Of a DNA stretch of 64,000 bases, positions 1-10,410 are shown in pieces. Numbering within the stretch: position 1 is the first letter of the stretch; each line of letters opens with the position of its first letter. The DNA is from Ophiosphaerella korrae (Eukaryota > Ascomycota > Dothideomycetes > Pleosporales > Phaeosphaeriaceae): assembly GCA_028456385.1 (NCBI GenBank), contig JALNQF010000038.1, positions 235,601 through 299,600 on the forward strand, given 5' to 3'. The notes beneath the pieces are model-generated. The model made no database searches, was not told the DNA's origin, and saw nothing but the letters and a program-made list of their open reading frames with translations. The position numbers and the translations under genes were made by a program.

Positions 1-349
1 GGTCCTTCATCCATTTAAGGAGGAAGTAGAGCGAGGCAAGTGCCCCTCCTGCGAAAAGTGGCATCAGCAGCGCATCTGTTGGGGAGAGCCCCTCCATGAT
101 ACGTTCTTCGTCTCCGTCTTCTTCCTCGCCATCATCGTCGTCTTCTTCGTCTTTGGACACGCGCTTCTTTCTGGAAGCCTTGGCTGCCGAGGATGGTCGA
201 GACAGCGAAGCATGCGCACCCGCGTATATGGGAAAGAGGGCAGAAACGACAAGATGGACGTAGACGGGAAGCATGGGCTGTGCTTTGGAGAACTCGTAGG
301 CAGCGCGGCCAAGCACCTGTGCTATGAAGCTGAGGTCTGGTTCGGCCAT
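1..349 (-). CDS. Signal peptide peptidase (intramembrane aspartyl protease), N-terminal part only
   Basis: Reading the minus strand from the ATG at 349 gives 116 uninterrupted codons that run off the window edge, so only the N terminus is present. The protein starts MAEPDLSFIAQVLG, has a first hydrophobic segment around residues 26-44 (LPVYVHLVVSALFPIY), a basic then very acidic loop (KKR followed by DEEDDDDGEEED), the phrase MEGLSPTDALLMPLFAGG and a second hydrophobic segment ending in LYFLLKWMKD. This arrangement matches the N terminus of fungal signal peptide peptidases (HM13/Ypf1 family), ER membrane proteases that cleave leftover signal peptides within the bilayer. The catalytic YD and GxGD motifs and the PAL motif would lie outside the window, so activity cannot be judged. 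The call rests on the N-terminal pattern and is fairly secure. Confidence 0.8.
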   Translation of the reverse strand, partial: MAEPDLSFIAQVLGRAAYEFSKAQPMLPVYVHLVVSALFPIYAGAHASLSRPSSAAKASRKKRVSKDEEDDDDGEEEDGDEERIMEGLSPTDALLMPLFAGGALASLYFLLKWMKD

Positions 350-1224
350 GTTTGGGTGTGCTGTCAAGGCCTGCTCATGCGAAGGAAGCTTTCTCAGGTA
401 AAAGAGTGACGTGGCCACTCGAAACCCTAATGCAGCAGGGTCATGTTCGACATCAGGCCAGGGAGCCAGAGACTATAGTTATGCCATAATCGAGGCAGCT
501 GCAATGCGAGAACCGTTCACCACGAAGCAAGCAGCCAGCCTCAGGCGCGTGAAGGATCGTTGATGGCCATCCGTAACGGATTGCCCAGCAACGGAGCTGG
601 GCCGTGGGGGCTCGGTTGACGGCTATCAGACAAACCAATCAAACATGACGTAAACACTAGAGCCCCTCATTGATCGACGCTGCATGACCTCCCGTTCCTC
701 AGATCTGCATGGACGGGACCTTGCAGCTCGAAACCTTCACCGCTCCCAAACGACCAAGCTTAGGCGCCTGCATTCAGCCCTGCCAGGCACGCTACTCCCC
801 GCTTCCAAAATCGTTCCTCACTAATTGTGCTTAGGTACACGGGCCATGTCTCCACCAAATGCTAGTAGATATAATAATGTTCTGTTGATGGGCTTCACCC
901 AGATATATAACCTGCTTCCTATATGTACAAAAAAGGAAACTCCCCAGCCGGAGATTGGTATCGTGTGCGTCATACGCTCGTGAAGTCTAACTCCGAGCAA
1001 ACCAATACTGAGTGAGGCGCCAGAGCTGCAATCTATGTGAAAACCCCAAACCGAGAAAAAAGAAAAGATTACAAGACTGTATTTTTAGAAAGAAAAAAAG
1101 GCAAAGCGACAAGGTTACTAATGTGACAAGGCCAGCTCGACCTCATATGGCAACCTCAGGTATACACGAAAGAACAGACGCGCTAGAAAAACGAGACATG
1201 AGATAATAAGGAGAGAGGTGGCCG
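350..1224. other. Intergenic region, no gene seen
   Basis: Upstream region of the signal peptide peptidase gene (its start is at 349) and downstream region of the 404-aa gene that ends at 1225. Only short frames without family features occur. A TA-rich run (atatataa) lies near 900-910 and an A-rich stretch near 1045-1105. No RNA gene or repeat was recognised. Confidence 0.5.
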
Positions 1225-2439
1225 TCAGCAGGGAGTTGTAACTCGGTTTGGCGCACTAAAGTCTCCCAGCATATCGAAAGACATGCCATCAACGTGGATA
1301 CGTTGTTGTGACTCCACAAAGACATCGTGAACGTTGGTAATAGCGCCTCCTTCCCATGGTGAGATGGCAGGGATGGTCCTTCTATATACATGGGGAGGCG
1401 TCAGTGCCGCTATGACCCGATCCTTCAGCTGGGGAGTGATGGCAAGGGGGGGTCTGCACTCGAAGTACGATGAAACTGAGACGGATGTCAACGAGTGCGA
1501 ATGGGCTGACGCCGATGATGTGGTGAGTTGTGGCTGTGTGAGATACGATGAAGGGTAGTCGTCATGTTGATGGGGCTCAGACGTGGAACCTGGCAGTGCC
1601 GACTGGTCGGGGAAGGAGACGGCCTTGGCTGTGTCAGGCTCATTCTCGTCCTCTATTGGTGTTGATGAGAATAAGAATGAAGCATTGTTCGAGGCTCCAT
1701 AGTAACCGAGGACGGATGCTGCATAGTTGCTGCCCTTGGACGTGTCACCTTTCCAATAGTCTTCTATTTCTGACAGAGAGTGAGCGTCATCGCCAATCTC
1801 ACTGTCATCGTCGGTTGAGCTCCAGGCGGAGAAGGCACTTCGCATTGGAGGCCGCACCTGAGGAATCTCTATGGCCTTGGGTGCGTCGGCAAACCGTCGT
1901 ATGGGCTTGTCAGACGACAGCGGGGATAACTGTCTTGGGAACGAGAAGTCTGGACAGGATTGGGGTGACAATGGAGTGGTAGAGTGCTGTTGCGGCTGGT
2001 ATGTGGGGATTGACTGGAGCTGTGCCTTGATGAAAAGGGCTAGATTGGCAGAATAGTCCCCCAGAGGACTAGGAGACGCCAAGGCAGCAATGTGGGCGTC
2101 ACGATATTCTGGGACTATGGTCGAAGTGCTCCGATCTGTTGTATTGGAAGGTATCCTGGCGTGGCAAGTCCTGGCATCTGATGGTGTTGCTCGGTCGAGA
2201 TACTTCAAGTGGTCCTTGGGACGGTAAGTGACAAGAGACTCGTCGTCAACAGAGCGACTGTATCGTTGACGGGCACGGCGTTTGCGGACAGCAGCTCGGC
2301 CTTCAGCTAGGATAAGCTGGGCCTCTGGTGTTGAGCATCCCAAGACCTCGACCATGGGAAAAGAGTTACTTCGCTGCCTCTGGGCGCTGGGCCTGGGGCT
2401 CTGGAGGCGGCCGGATGGGGAAGGAAGCGTAGAGGGCAT
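1225..2439 (-). CDS. Uncharacterised 404-aa low-complexity protein
   Basis: Single-exon frame with a clear ATG at 2439. The product is hydrophilic and rich in Ser, Pro and Thr, with no signal peptide and no membrane segment. Its most structured part is near the N terminus (residues about 24-62): SNSFPMVEVLGCSTPEAQ, then LILAEGRAAVRKRRARQR, a short helix followed by a basic patch that could be a nuclear localisation signal. A second ordered patch lies near the C terminus (LKDRVIAALTPPH and AITNVHDVFVESQQRI). The middle carries acidic, phosphosite-like serine stretches (STDDDSEIGDDAHSLSEIED). I do not recognise a named family. The length, the absence of stops and the biased composition support a real gene, and the overlapping plus-strand frames look like shadows. 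Function unknown; a regulatory or scaffold role would be speculation. Confidence 0.65.
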   Translation of the reverse strand: MPSTLPSPSGRLQSPRPSAQRQRSNSFPMVEVLGCSTPEAQLILAEGRAAVRKRRARQRYSRSVDDESLVTYRPKDHLKYLDRATPSDARTCHARIPSNTTDRSTSTIVPEYRDAHIAALASPSPLGDYSANLALFIKAQLQSIPTYQPQQHSTTPLSPQSCPDFSFPRQLSPLSSDKPIRRFADAPKAIEIPQVRPPMRSAFSAWSSTDDDSEIGDDAHSLSEIEDYWKGDTSKGSNYAASVLGYYGASNNASFLFSSTPIEDENEPDTAKAVSFPDQSALPGSTSEPHQHDDYPSSYLTQPQLTTSSASAHSHSLTSVSVSSYFECRPPLAITPQLKDRVIAALTPPHVYRRTIPAISPWEGGAITNVHDVFVESQQRIHVDGMSFDMLGDFSAPNRVTTPC

Positions 2440-4085
2440 GTTGGGCAGTGGCGGATCAGGAACTCGCAGGTTGGTTTGCAGGCCTCATGCCATGGCGGTG
2501 CTGATCAGGATCGATGGTGAAACGAGAGAAGGAGAACAAAGAGAGCGTGGGCAGGCGTGTGCTGGTAAGAAGAGTAAGTAGAGAGGCAGACAAGGCAGGC
2601 TGATGGCAGCAGTGGGCCGAGTTCGCGTCCAGTTCCGAGGAAGCCTCAGCTCCATGAAAATAGAGCAGCCATGGAAGCCAAAAGCTGCCGCTTTAGCAGG
2701 GTCAAGAGGGTGCACATGACGTTGGCACTGCTAACAGGCGCTGGCCATGGCTGCGGGCAAGGCTTGCCCGGCTTTGGAAAGGCGCTGAGGGACGAACAGC
2801 CCGTGGTCGACCGGGCCAAGGCCCTCCCCTGGCGGTGCCGGATCCCGCTAGCGTTTTGAGGCCACGATCCAATGGGCTGCCCAATGGTGCCTAGTTCCAA
2901 ATGCTGTGGCAATGCCGCCTGTTTTTTTCTTTCGCGTGATGCCATTGACTTTATGGCGTCGTAATTTGGTACACGCTGCTAGCCCCTCTCCGGCCTTACC
3001 ATGGCCAAACCCAGGGCCAAGTCCACCGCGTGCGGCCTCGTCAGCTCCCAGAGCCATCGTGATTGCGCTGTGCCAACTGCCCCCCTTCACCTCGACGTCG
3101 CAGCAAGCGAGGCCAATCGCCCTCATCGCCCAGAGATCGCCGCAACCCTTGCCCTTCCAGCAAGCAGCAGGCGTCTGTGTTTCCATCTTGCCTGGTTGGC
3201 CTGTCACAGATGATACGTCTGCCCAAACGCGGGGCTCAAAAGGGCGCTGTCCCATTTCCTGGTGTGCTGCTTGGAATGTGAGCATCGAGCGTTTTTAGCT
3301 CTACCATCCCAACTCGAACAATGCGAGTATTGAGAATATTGATTGCACCCGCCTAGCGTCGGCTTCGGTCCGAGGCCTTCAAACGCAAAGCTCCGACTTT
3401 TCCCCATGGTCCACGCAACCAACATGACCGCGAAACCATTTTCATTCATACGCAAAAGTATCAGAGAGCGCTACAATACCGCCGGCGCTAGCCCGGACGA
3501 AAAACGTCTGCCCAAATCGAGTCTGCACCTGTCAGCACCTGTGCCACCCCCCAATTCTGATTCTGGTCGCCTACCCGGCCCAACCCATGTGAGCCCGACT
3601 CGACACATTGTGCCAGCCCACGTGCGAACCTCGCTTCCCAATTTTTGTACCCTTGGACTGGTCACTGCATAGTAATTATCGTAAAAATGCTTCGGCTCCA
3701 AGATGATGTCTGCTGTCCAAAATTGCCATCAGGACTAACATCATAGGGGCAACCGCACTCCAGAGCCACGCGAAACAACTCGTGCTTGAACCAACTGCCA
3801 AAACATAACTGCCGATCCTGGTCTCTGTTTCCGTGTTTCCGCGCTTCTGTTCCACTAGGCAGCGACTGTGTGATGACTTGTTCTCCTTCCGACGCTGTCG
3901 TGCCCTGTTTCCCCACCTGTTTCGCTAGTTTCCACAACAGCAACACCACGGCTTCCTCAGCTAAGCATCGCCGATCTACCTCTCATCCATTCCAATCACC
4001 TTGAAACTACCGTATTCATCTCCTTCATACCCAATCTTGTTTCATTCTAGAGCACTCCAACACCACCATCCAGAACTTAGCGTCA
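2440..4085. other. Intergenic region between divergent genes
   Basis: About 1.6 kb between the 404-aa gene (-) and the rhodopsin-domain gene (+), so it should hold both promoters. Overlapping open frames on both strands at 2646-3455 exist because this stretch is GC-richer and stop-poor; none shows a domain, a signal peptide or consistent splice sites. No TATA box stands out. Just upstream of 4086 the sequence is pyrimidine- and CA-rich, as is common in fungal 5' leaders. Confidence 0.5.
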
Positions 4086-5306
4086 ATGTTATTCGCACCT
4101 TATGCCGCCGGGTCGGCTAGCCTAGCAGTAATTCCATTAGTCTTTTTCCTCGCTCGTTCTTTATCAAAACGCGCCAAGGGTTTACCGTGGTCTATTGACG
4201 ATACACTTCTTCTACTTTCTTTGGTAAGGCGCCAGTCTGTATCCCACGCGTATCCGTAACTGATAGACAACTAGGCCTTCCTATTTCTAATTATCGCTAT
4301 GTTCTTATTCGGCAAGCTAAGATATCTACTCACCTGCCGGCACAATCCGGCAACGCATTTTTGCTGACCCGTCCAAGCCATGATCGGAGGGTCTGTCCGC
4401 CAGCACGTTGACCCCACGCTCGAAGCAGGTCTGCGCAAAACTCTTCTGGTAATCCCGTAAATAAGTTTCCCAGCCGTGATGCTCAACTATGTAGGTTCTA
4501 TGGTTGTATCGAATTCCAGTGGCTTTCAGCTTGGCCTTGACTCGATGTGCCATCACCACTTTCTTTATCCGAACGTTGTTCACGCATGCCTTCCCATGGT
4601 TGAGACGCATTGGTAACCATGGCCACGAGCACGATGCATTCTTTCATATGATTGCTTTGCTGAGATCTTGTGGCAGCGATCACTTGCATTATCTTCTCCA
4701 TTACCCTAGGCCTTGCTGCCATCACAGGCATCTTAATCCATTGCCTGCCAGTCCAGTACAACTGGATCCTACCATCAGAAAATCCCCACTACTGCTTCCA
4801 AATCGAGCCCTTTGTCGTTACATTAGCTGCTATTGGAGTCGCAATTGATGCTACTACCTGGATCCTGCCACATTTTGTTGTTTGGGGACTGCAATTGCGT
4901 TTCGCCGACAGACTTGCTATCGCAATTGTATTTGCTTTCGGTTTCCTGTTCATAGCTCGCCATTGATCAATCATCATGCGCAATACGCTGACATCCCTTC
5001 AGCAATATCGCTATTGGAGGTCTACGGATCAACGTGCTTGCGAATGCGAAACACGATGAAGACGTCACCTATAATATTGGCACTACCCTGATATGGAATA
5101 TTGCTCAAATAAGCACCGGAATCATTGTCGCTTGTTGTCCGCACTTGCGCCCTCTCTTTGAGAAGGTCCTAACTTGGAAGTTCACTCGAATGCCAGTGTC
5201 CATGTCAACAATCGCACTGGAGAGACCTGCTATAATGACGGAGACAACAAGGAATGATGTTTTGGACAGCCAGTCATCGCCGTCGATTGGCAACTTCTCT
5301 CAATAA
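4086..5306 (+). CDS. Rhodopsin-domain (Pth11/SAT4-like) integral membrane protein, six exons
   Basis: Splicing gives 312 aa in frame throughout: exons 4086-4223, 4275-4311, 4378-4448, 4495-4612, 4677-4947 and 5003-5306. Introns have CTGAT/CTGAC-like branch sites. The second (4312-4377) starts GC rather than GT, with a perfect TGCTGAC branch site. Seven hydrophobic segments fall near residues 9-25, 40-58, 83-98, 122-142, 165-188, 197-212 and 240-262. The phrases NIAIGGLRINVL, then a DVTYN segment and GIIVACCPHLRPLFEKV, are the hallmark end of the fungal rhodopsin/SAT4 membrane family. The family includes Pth11-type receptors, but most members have no known ligand. There is no CFEM domain. The usual Glu of the last helix (W..IE) is Gln here (WNIAQ), and the protein is shorter than usual with almost no cytoplasmic tail. 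Splice sites are inferred from sequence only; the coding sum is a multiple of three. Confidence 0.72.
4312..4377 (+). other. Putative GC-AG intron
   Basis: The donor reads G|GCAAGC, the branch site TTGCTGACCC and the acceptor GTCCAAG|CC. Reading through instead meets a stop (TGA) within the stretch, and no GT donor restores the frame. Splicing here joins a phase-1 G to CC ATG and keeps the reading frame into exon 3. Confidence 0.6.
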
Positions 5307-5501
5307 AACGTCCGAAATCTCAGTCTAGTGTTTATGGCTAATTCTGGCCTATAACATCATTATGTTGCACATCCCTTTAGGGTAAAGGTCCTCACATGGC
5401 CACTGTGGTTCCTGTCCAGGCACTCTTTCACCTTCAACGACTTTCTCCACATTCGATGTATATAAATCGGATTAAGCCCGTAAAGATGCGATCGATTTAA
5501 T

Positions 5502-6737
5502 TCAATCATTCATCGATGTCAATATGGTAGTCCACGCCGATGCAATCATTCCCTCCACCCTCAACCCCCGTAACAATATTACTTCCTCAAAATTCTCCAC
5601 AAAGCCCTCTTGTATGTCAAGTCCCAGTTGGTTTTTCCTATTGTCGCCGGCGCCAAAAACCGCTCGCTTCGTAACATGCCCAACTGTCCGCACTTCCGCC
5701 GCAACCAAAATGTGACCATGCCCAATCGTCATATCATATACATACGCTTCTTCACCTTCAATTCTGACTTTCAAACACTTGACTATCTCGTCCTGATCGA
5801 CGTTGGCGCTGACACCGTTCACCACGAGCTTCTCCTGTTCATTATCCGAAGCTGATTTTCCGCCCAATACCGTGATCACTCCATTACACCCAGGGTTGGT
5901 CTGACCCCATAAGAACAACTCTCCGTCTGAGCTCAGAGCTGCAGAAATATACCCACCAGAGGCAATTTTCTCAATTCGCGTCTCAGAAAAATATGGTATC
6001 GTCTCGAAATGAACCGTTCCTTCATATTCTCGACCAAGGGAGTTTGGATAACGCGGGTCGCAGGTTGCGGTGTATAATCGGCCACTATCATCTAGAGCTG
6101 TAGCTGTCGTTGAATTTGTACACCACTGTGCCACCTTGAACAAAGCGAGTGCGCGAGAAGAATCAACGAGCACTGACGTGGCGTCGAGACAGTTTCGCAA
6201 CTCTGTTAGATCTTTCAAAGGGATGACTTGCTCTTCGCCAGTGATACAAAACACCAGGTGAACCAGAACGCCTCTGCTTGTCATGCGAATTCCTCGTATT
6301 TTCGTATGCCCATTCATAGATTGAAGGTGCACTTCCGCCGTACCTGCATCCACTTCTAGGTCCGTGGCGAAAATAACAATATCATTGCTTTTAACTCCCT
6401 TTGGATCATACAGCACATAACCCTGCAACCCATGGTGCATATCAGTGCCAAAAAAGTCGATTTCTGTGTCGGTGTCATCAATGGCTTCCTTGATTGCCTC
6501 GGAATTTGCTATGTGCTCTTTTTGGGGAGAAGTGAGCCCCGTGCCACGATATTCAATTGTCCACGTTCCCATGCTATCTTGATATGCAATGACTGCATCG
6601 CACCATGATACCCACAGTGCCTTGACATCTTGGACTTCGGTAGCGCCGATTGATGGGATGACTTCCGCGGAAACTCTGTTCAGATCGGGGGCCGGCGATT
6701 GAACGCAAGCATTGTATCCAAAGATGTGAAGGTTCAT
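5502..6737 (-). CDS. RCC1/BLIP-II-like beta-propeller protein
   Basis: Uninterrupted 411-codon frame from the ATG at 6737. The N terminus MNLHIFGYNACVQ resembles the start of fungal RCC1-repeat proteins related to yeast Ats1. A clear RCC1 signature is seen in IASGGYISAALSSDGELFLWG-type sequence near residues 257-278 and a degenerate one in AVFGAGDNRKNQLGLD close to the C terminus; other blades are weak. No signal peptide or membrane segment is present. RCC1-type propellers act as exchange factors or as protein-binding platforms; with so few canonical repeats I infer only a propeller scaffold, not Ran exchange activity. It faces the rhodopsin-domain gene tail to tail, 195 nt apart. Confidence 0.7.
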   Translation of the reverse strand: MNLHIFGYNACVQSPAPDLNRVSAEVIPSIGATEVQDVKALWVSWCDAVIAYQDSMGTWTIEYRGTGLTSPQKEHIANSEAIKEAIDDTDTEIDFFGTDMHHGLQGYVLYDPKGVKSNDIVIFATDLEVDAGTAEVHLQSMNGHTKIRGIRMTSRGVLVHLVFCITGEEQVIPLKDLTELRNCLDATSVLVDSSRALALFKVAQWCTNSTTATALDDSGRLYTATCDPRYPNSLGREYEGTVHFETIPYFSETRIEKIASGGYISAALSSDGELFLWGQTNPGCNGVITVLGGKSASDNEQEKLVVNGVSANVDQDEIVKCLKVRIEGEEAYVYDMTIGHGHILVAAEVRTVGHVTKRAVFGAGDNRKNQLGLDIQEGFVENFEEVILLRGLRVEGMIASAWTTILTSMND

Positions 6738-7739
6738 TTCGGGCTTTTAATATCGAACTCCCCCCAAGGTTGCATGTGGCGTCTAATAAAGTGTGCAAGT
6801 CCAAGCTAACGCCCACGATGATCTGTGCGAAGTGGGGAGCAGGGGTATACGCCTTGCCAGCAACAAAAATCTTTCAGCATATGACTACTTTATAGGATAA
6901 TCAATCACGAATCCACGATGCCATCTTCGATATCTTTCCGGCAGATCGTATTAGACCCTGCATGGATCTGCACCCACTCCTGGTTGCATTACACAATGAC
7001 GTCACGGGAGATGATGATAGCCAGGCAACGATTCGCGTCTATCAAGTGTTGCGCAAGGGCTTGTATCCTGGTCAAGCGCACATGCAAATATCAATGAATC
7101 CTTTTGCTTCACGATTCCGACCAGGGAATTGTGATCCGAGATAGGGGTTAGGCGCGTATCCTAGCACGTCATGTCTTGATGTGCAGAAAGGTACTTGTCA
7201 ATTATTAGAAACGAGGAATTGAAACAGCCTGGATAAGAGATAGGGGTAATGAAGATTAGTGCTCATGATGCAACGAGATTTTGCTGTTGCGATAGGCAGA
7301 TAGGCTGATAAGTTGATGACTATTACAGTGCGCAGGGCAAGCGAGCATCATACCACTTCATACATCTACGCAAAGTGCACGACGCTCTGTTAATTAACTG
7401 GCCTACAATACGTTAGGATGCAAAAATTGTGTAGTTGCATGCAGAGTAGCCAAAAGCCTGCAGTAATAGTGTGGGATTTGCCAAAATAGCTCAAATACAT
7501 CCCGTTCACCAATATAAGTTTGAATCAACCCACAATCAAACAAGATAAGAAGGAAAATATCCAACAAAGGTAGAGTCGGTTACGGATACTGCTGGTCTGG
7601 ATCGTTCTCAACATGCAACCAACATTATCTACTCTGTACCCATTTACCATGTTGAGAAGACAATAATGAACCCAGAACCCACAGAATGCATTAGAGGGGG
7701 TCCAGCTCCCATCGAATCACCTTACCAGAAGTTACACAC
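6738..7739. other. Intergenic region, no gene seen
   Basis: Upstream of the RCC1-like gene (-) and downstream of the DUF7587-like gene (-). Moderately AT-rich with only one 60-codon frame (6962-7144) lacking features. No repeat or RNA gene recognised. Confidence 0.45.
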
Positions 7740-8357
7740 TTATGACCCGCCAATTACACCCACGGTCCTCCACCGCTGACTATCTCCCCTGGCAACGGGT
7801 GTCTGATCTCTGACAGCCTGCGGCGGGATACGATACATGACTAGATATTCACCCCAATGTAACCAGTCCTCAGCCTCCTTCCCCTCACCAGCCCCTTCCT
7901 TCATTAGATCTGCCGCACGAAATACAGGGCCCCTCGCAAGATGCTGCGTGTCTACCTTAACGACACACGTGTCCTCGCCATACTTCTGACCAAAGTGTCT
8001 CGCTACGTTTTCTGCATGGGCTTGGTTGTCGTACACGCTAATAAAGGGCGAAGAAATATTGGTTTGGTGGTGTAGATGAGCGAGGCCGAAACGCGAGAGG
8101 GCAGACGTGTAATTTAAGATTGTGGTTTGGTTTTTTGCCATGAAACCGGTGGAGAAGGTGTAGCGTGTTTGAGCCGATGTGCGGTGAACACGGTATACGT
8201 ACGGTGGAATGGCGGTTGGTGTCGCTGTCGATGTTGCTGTTGGGGCAGAGGTTGTCGGTGATAGAGGGTGAGATGGGGACTGGGTGAGGGTGAAGAGCAC
8301 TATTGAAACCATTAGTATATTGTCTATGCTGGATGGACGGGCGTATGTACGGCTCAT
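7740..8357 (-). CDS. 205-aa protein resembling the fungal DUF7587 domain
   Basis: Single exon, ATG at 8357. After a short N-terminal hydrophobic stretch (NILMVSIVLFTLTQ, residues about 13-26) and a Thr/Pro/Ala-rich linker comes YRVHRTSAQTRYTFSTGF near residue 55, then SPFISVYDNQAHAENVARHF near 104-123, and VVKVDTQHL and WGEYLVMYRIPPQAV towards the end. The combination of a YRVH..SQT.Y opening, SPFISVYD with following HAE, and a closing EYL....IPP is what I remember of the fungal domain called DUF7587; the family assignment is from memory and not searched. Its function is unknown. The hydrophobic segment could be a signal anchor or a poor signal peptide. Confidence 0.55.
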   Translation of the reverse strand: MSRTYARPSSIDNILMVSIVLFTLTQSPSHPLSPTTSAPTATSTATPTAIPPYVYRVHRTSAQTRYTFSTGFMAKNQTTILNYTSALSRFGLAHLHHQTNISSPFISVYDNQAHAENVARHFGQKYGEDTCVVKVDTQHLARGPVFRAADLMKEGAGEGKEAEDWLHWGEYLVMYRIPPQAVRDQTPVARGDSQRWRTVGVIGGS

Positions 8358-9899
8358 GGTGATTTTAATGTGTTTGGTTGCGATCCGTGTGTCCAGCTCT
8401 AGGGTTTCAATAAGAACGGATGAAACTAGCCAAGGAAAACTATTATAAGAATATGTTGGGCTGCAAGATAGTGCCCACGACGCTTGAACAGACAGCGAGG
8501 GATGTTACTACTTGTAGACACAGAAATGACATTGGCGACTCTGCGATATTATAAAGTTTGGACGACTAGTCGTGGGGCGTGGGAGCTATTTTCGAAAGCT
8601 ATCTTATCTGCTTTAAGTACACCAACTTCAGCAAAGCGGTGAAGTAATCATTCTAGACGGCGTTGGGATGTCTCAGCGTTAGAAGTCTGCGGCTATGTGG
8701 ACTCCCTTCCCCGTGCGGGAAGGTACTCAAGTCTACAGCTCATATTCCATATATCGACGGGAAAGTTAGCATGCGAATGCAAGCGACCGTATAAATATGA
8801 GAGGAAAGATTGGGCTTGCTATTGAGCATAGAGAGGCTAGGGCCGACCCCACGCATGTACCCGTCCTAATGGATCCTTTGGGCTTTGGTCATCGGGGGTA
8901 TCGTGCAATGCTTCGACACTTGCGTGCGGCTGGCGAGGTTGGCCCACACCTTCCCGTCTGACATGTCATCGTCCTTGGGCCAATAGAGGTACTGTATAAG
9001 TATAGTGTAACCAATTATGGGGCCAGGTGTGGGGGCGATGTCGATGCAGACGACAACAATCCTTCCTGGAGCAAATAAACTATGGAAGGGCTTAAGGGAG
9101 ATATAACACGTTATATCATACATGAAAAACGATAAAGGATTAGGCATCATGGCGAGAGGCGTTTTGACTGAGGCTGTGACGAGAAGAACGACATGCGGCG
9201 TAGATGTAGTGAAACATGGTCAGCTTGTTTGAATCCTCCTGCAAGTGATCTATGTTTGGTAATAATTTGGATCCTTCAAAGCGCAGTCGCTCCAGGGTAG
9301 CCAATCGTGTCGTTGTGGGTGAAGACAGAGTCGTGCAGATAGACGGACAGATGTCGCCGTCCCCGCGCAAGTTTGGATTGATTTAATCCGAGGGCGATAT
9401 TGCATAGCCCGCTCCAAGACTGGTTCAGGGAGCGGAGGACTGCATCTTAATATAGTGGTACAGAAGGATGCATGCTTTTGCGTTGATTTGTTGATGACAC
9501 CTAACAGAATCTGCTCACTGCAACTTGACGTGAACGAGTTAGTTTGACTCTTCGAATTAGTTAATCGAAGAACTCTTCGCGAGTGGACAGGAATAGTGGG
9601 TAGGGTACAGGTGAATGTTCCAAACACGTGCATCGGCTTCAACCCTGGTAGAGCCTAGTCCAGTTCAGGAAAGGCCTGCATTTGCACACAGATGTTGCAC
9701 AAGACGGCATGGAGTACGGCTGCGCAAACCAAGCGGCTATCGCACCACAAACCAAAACCAGCTGCCAATAAGCCATACGGTATATATCAGCCCTTGGCAA
9801 TTTCTTGCGACGACAAGTCAATTGACCTTTACAAAGCTCCCCCGCTCCTGTGTCACCCCACCGCGGTCGCGCCTGGCCTGCTTGCCACCCATTAACACC
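8358..9899. other. Intergenic region with weak frames only
   Basis: Holds the promoter of the 205-aa gene (-) and the 5' region of the mitochondrial ribosomal protein gene (+). A 94-codon frame with a true ATG (8866-9150, -) and further frames at 9140-9642 (-) show no domain, signal peptide or splice pattern that I trust. The last 100 nt before 9900 are C-rich, consistent with a fungal leader. Confidence 0.4.
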
Positions 9900-10178
9900 A
9901 TGTCTTACTTTCGAATAACTCTCATGCGCTCCGGTATTGGCATGCCCCAGAAAACCCAAGGCGTCCTTCACGCGCTCGGCCTCCGCAAACGCATGACAAC
10001 TGTCTACCACCCTGTCTCACAATCCGTGGCCGGTCAGATCATGAGGATAAAGGAACTTGTGGACGTCAAGGAGGTGAAGAGAGCCATGACTAAGGAACAA
10101 ATGCGCGCGGCGAGACGACCAGACCCTGGGTACTTTATTGAATCTAGAGCAGGAGAGGTAATGCCAGGCTACGAGTAG
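9900..10178 (+). CDS. MRPL33: Mitochondrial large-subunit ribosomal protein uL30m (L33 of yeast)
   Basis: Starting at the ATG at 9900 gives 92 aa: MSYFRITLMRSGIGMPQ, then TQGVLHALGLRKRMTTVYH, then SVAGQIMRIKELVDV. This is the uL30 fold signature: the F.ITL.RS.IG start, the LGLRK.....H turn and the G.I..IKEL.. helix. Fungal mitochondrial uL30m proteins are about 85-110 aa, so the length fits. A longer in-frame frame extends upstream from 9615, but family alignment favours 9900, where the ATG is preceded by AACACC. The protein is a structural component of the 54S mitochondrial ribosomal subunit. It has no obvious cleavable targeting sequence, as is known for small mitoribosomal proteins. Confidence 0.88.
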   Translation: MSYFRITLMRSGIGMPQKTQGVLHALGLRKRMTTVYHPVSQSVAGQIMRIKELVDVKEVKRAMTKEQMRAARRPDPGYFIESRAGEVMPGYE

Positions 10179-10410
10179 GATCAACAACATGTTCAATGTA
10201 TCAGCCAGGTTAGCATGCATATTTGGCGTTTGGGGGATGGTACAACGAAATATAACATCTATCAGTGTAAAAACATTGCATTTTGGTTTTGGTTAATGGT
10301 CAAACATGTAGTATTCTAATATTACTTGATCATGTCATGAAAATCATCTCTTGAGATTGGGATACATGACAGCATATCCTAGGCTTACTTCTTTCTCGCC
10401 GGTTTTCTCT

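Noticed and set aside
1548..1982. 144-codon plus-strand frame
   Set aside because: Antisense shadow of the 404-aa gene; Arg/Cys/Trp-rich composition without family features.
2646..3455. Overlapping frames of up to 145 codons on both strands
   Set aside because: Frames on both strands cover the same GC-rich, stop-poor DNA; no domain, signal peptide or splice support.
4326..4761. Minus-strand frames of 71-94 codons
   Set aside because: They lie antisense to exons and introns of the spliced rhodopsin-domain gene, which explains the sequence better.
8866..9642. Chain of three minus-strand frames
   Set aside because: Only the first has a checked ATG; I could not find consistent splice sites joining them or any family motif.
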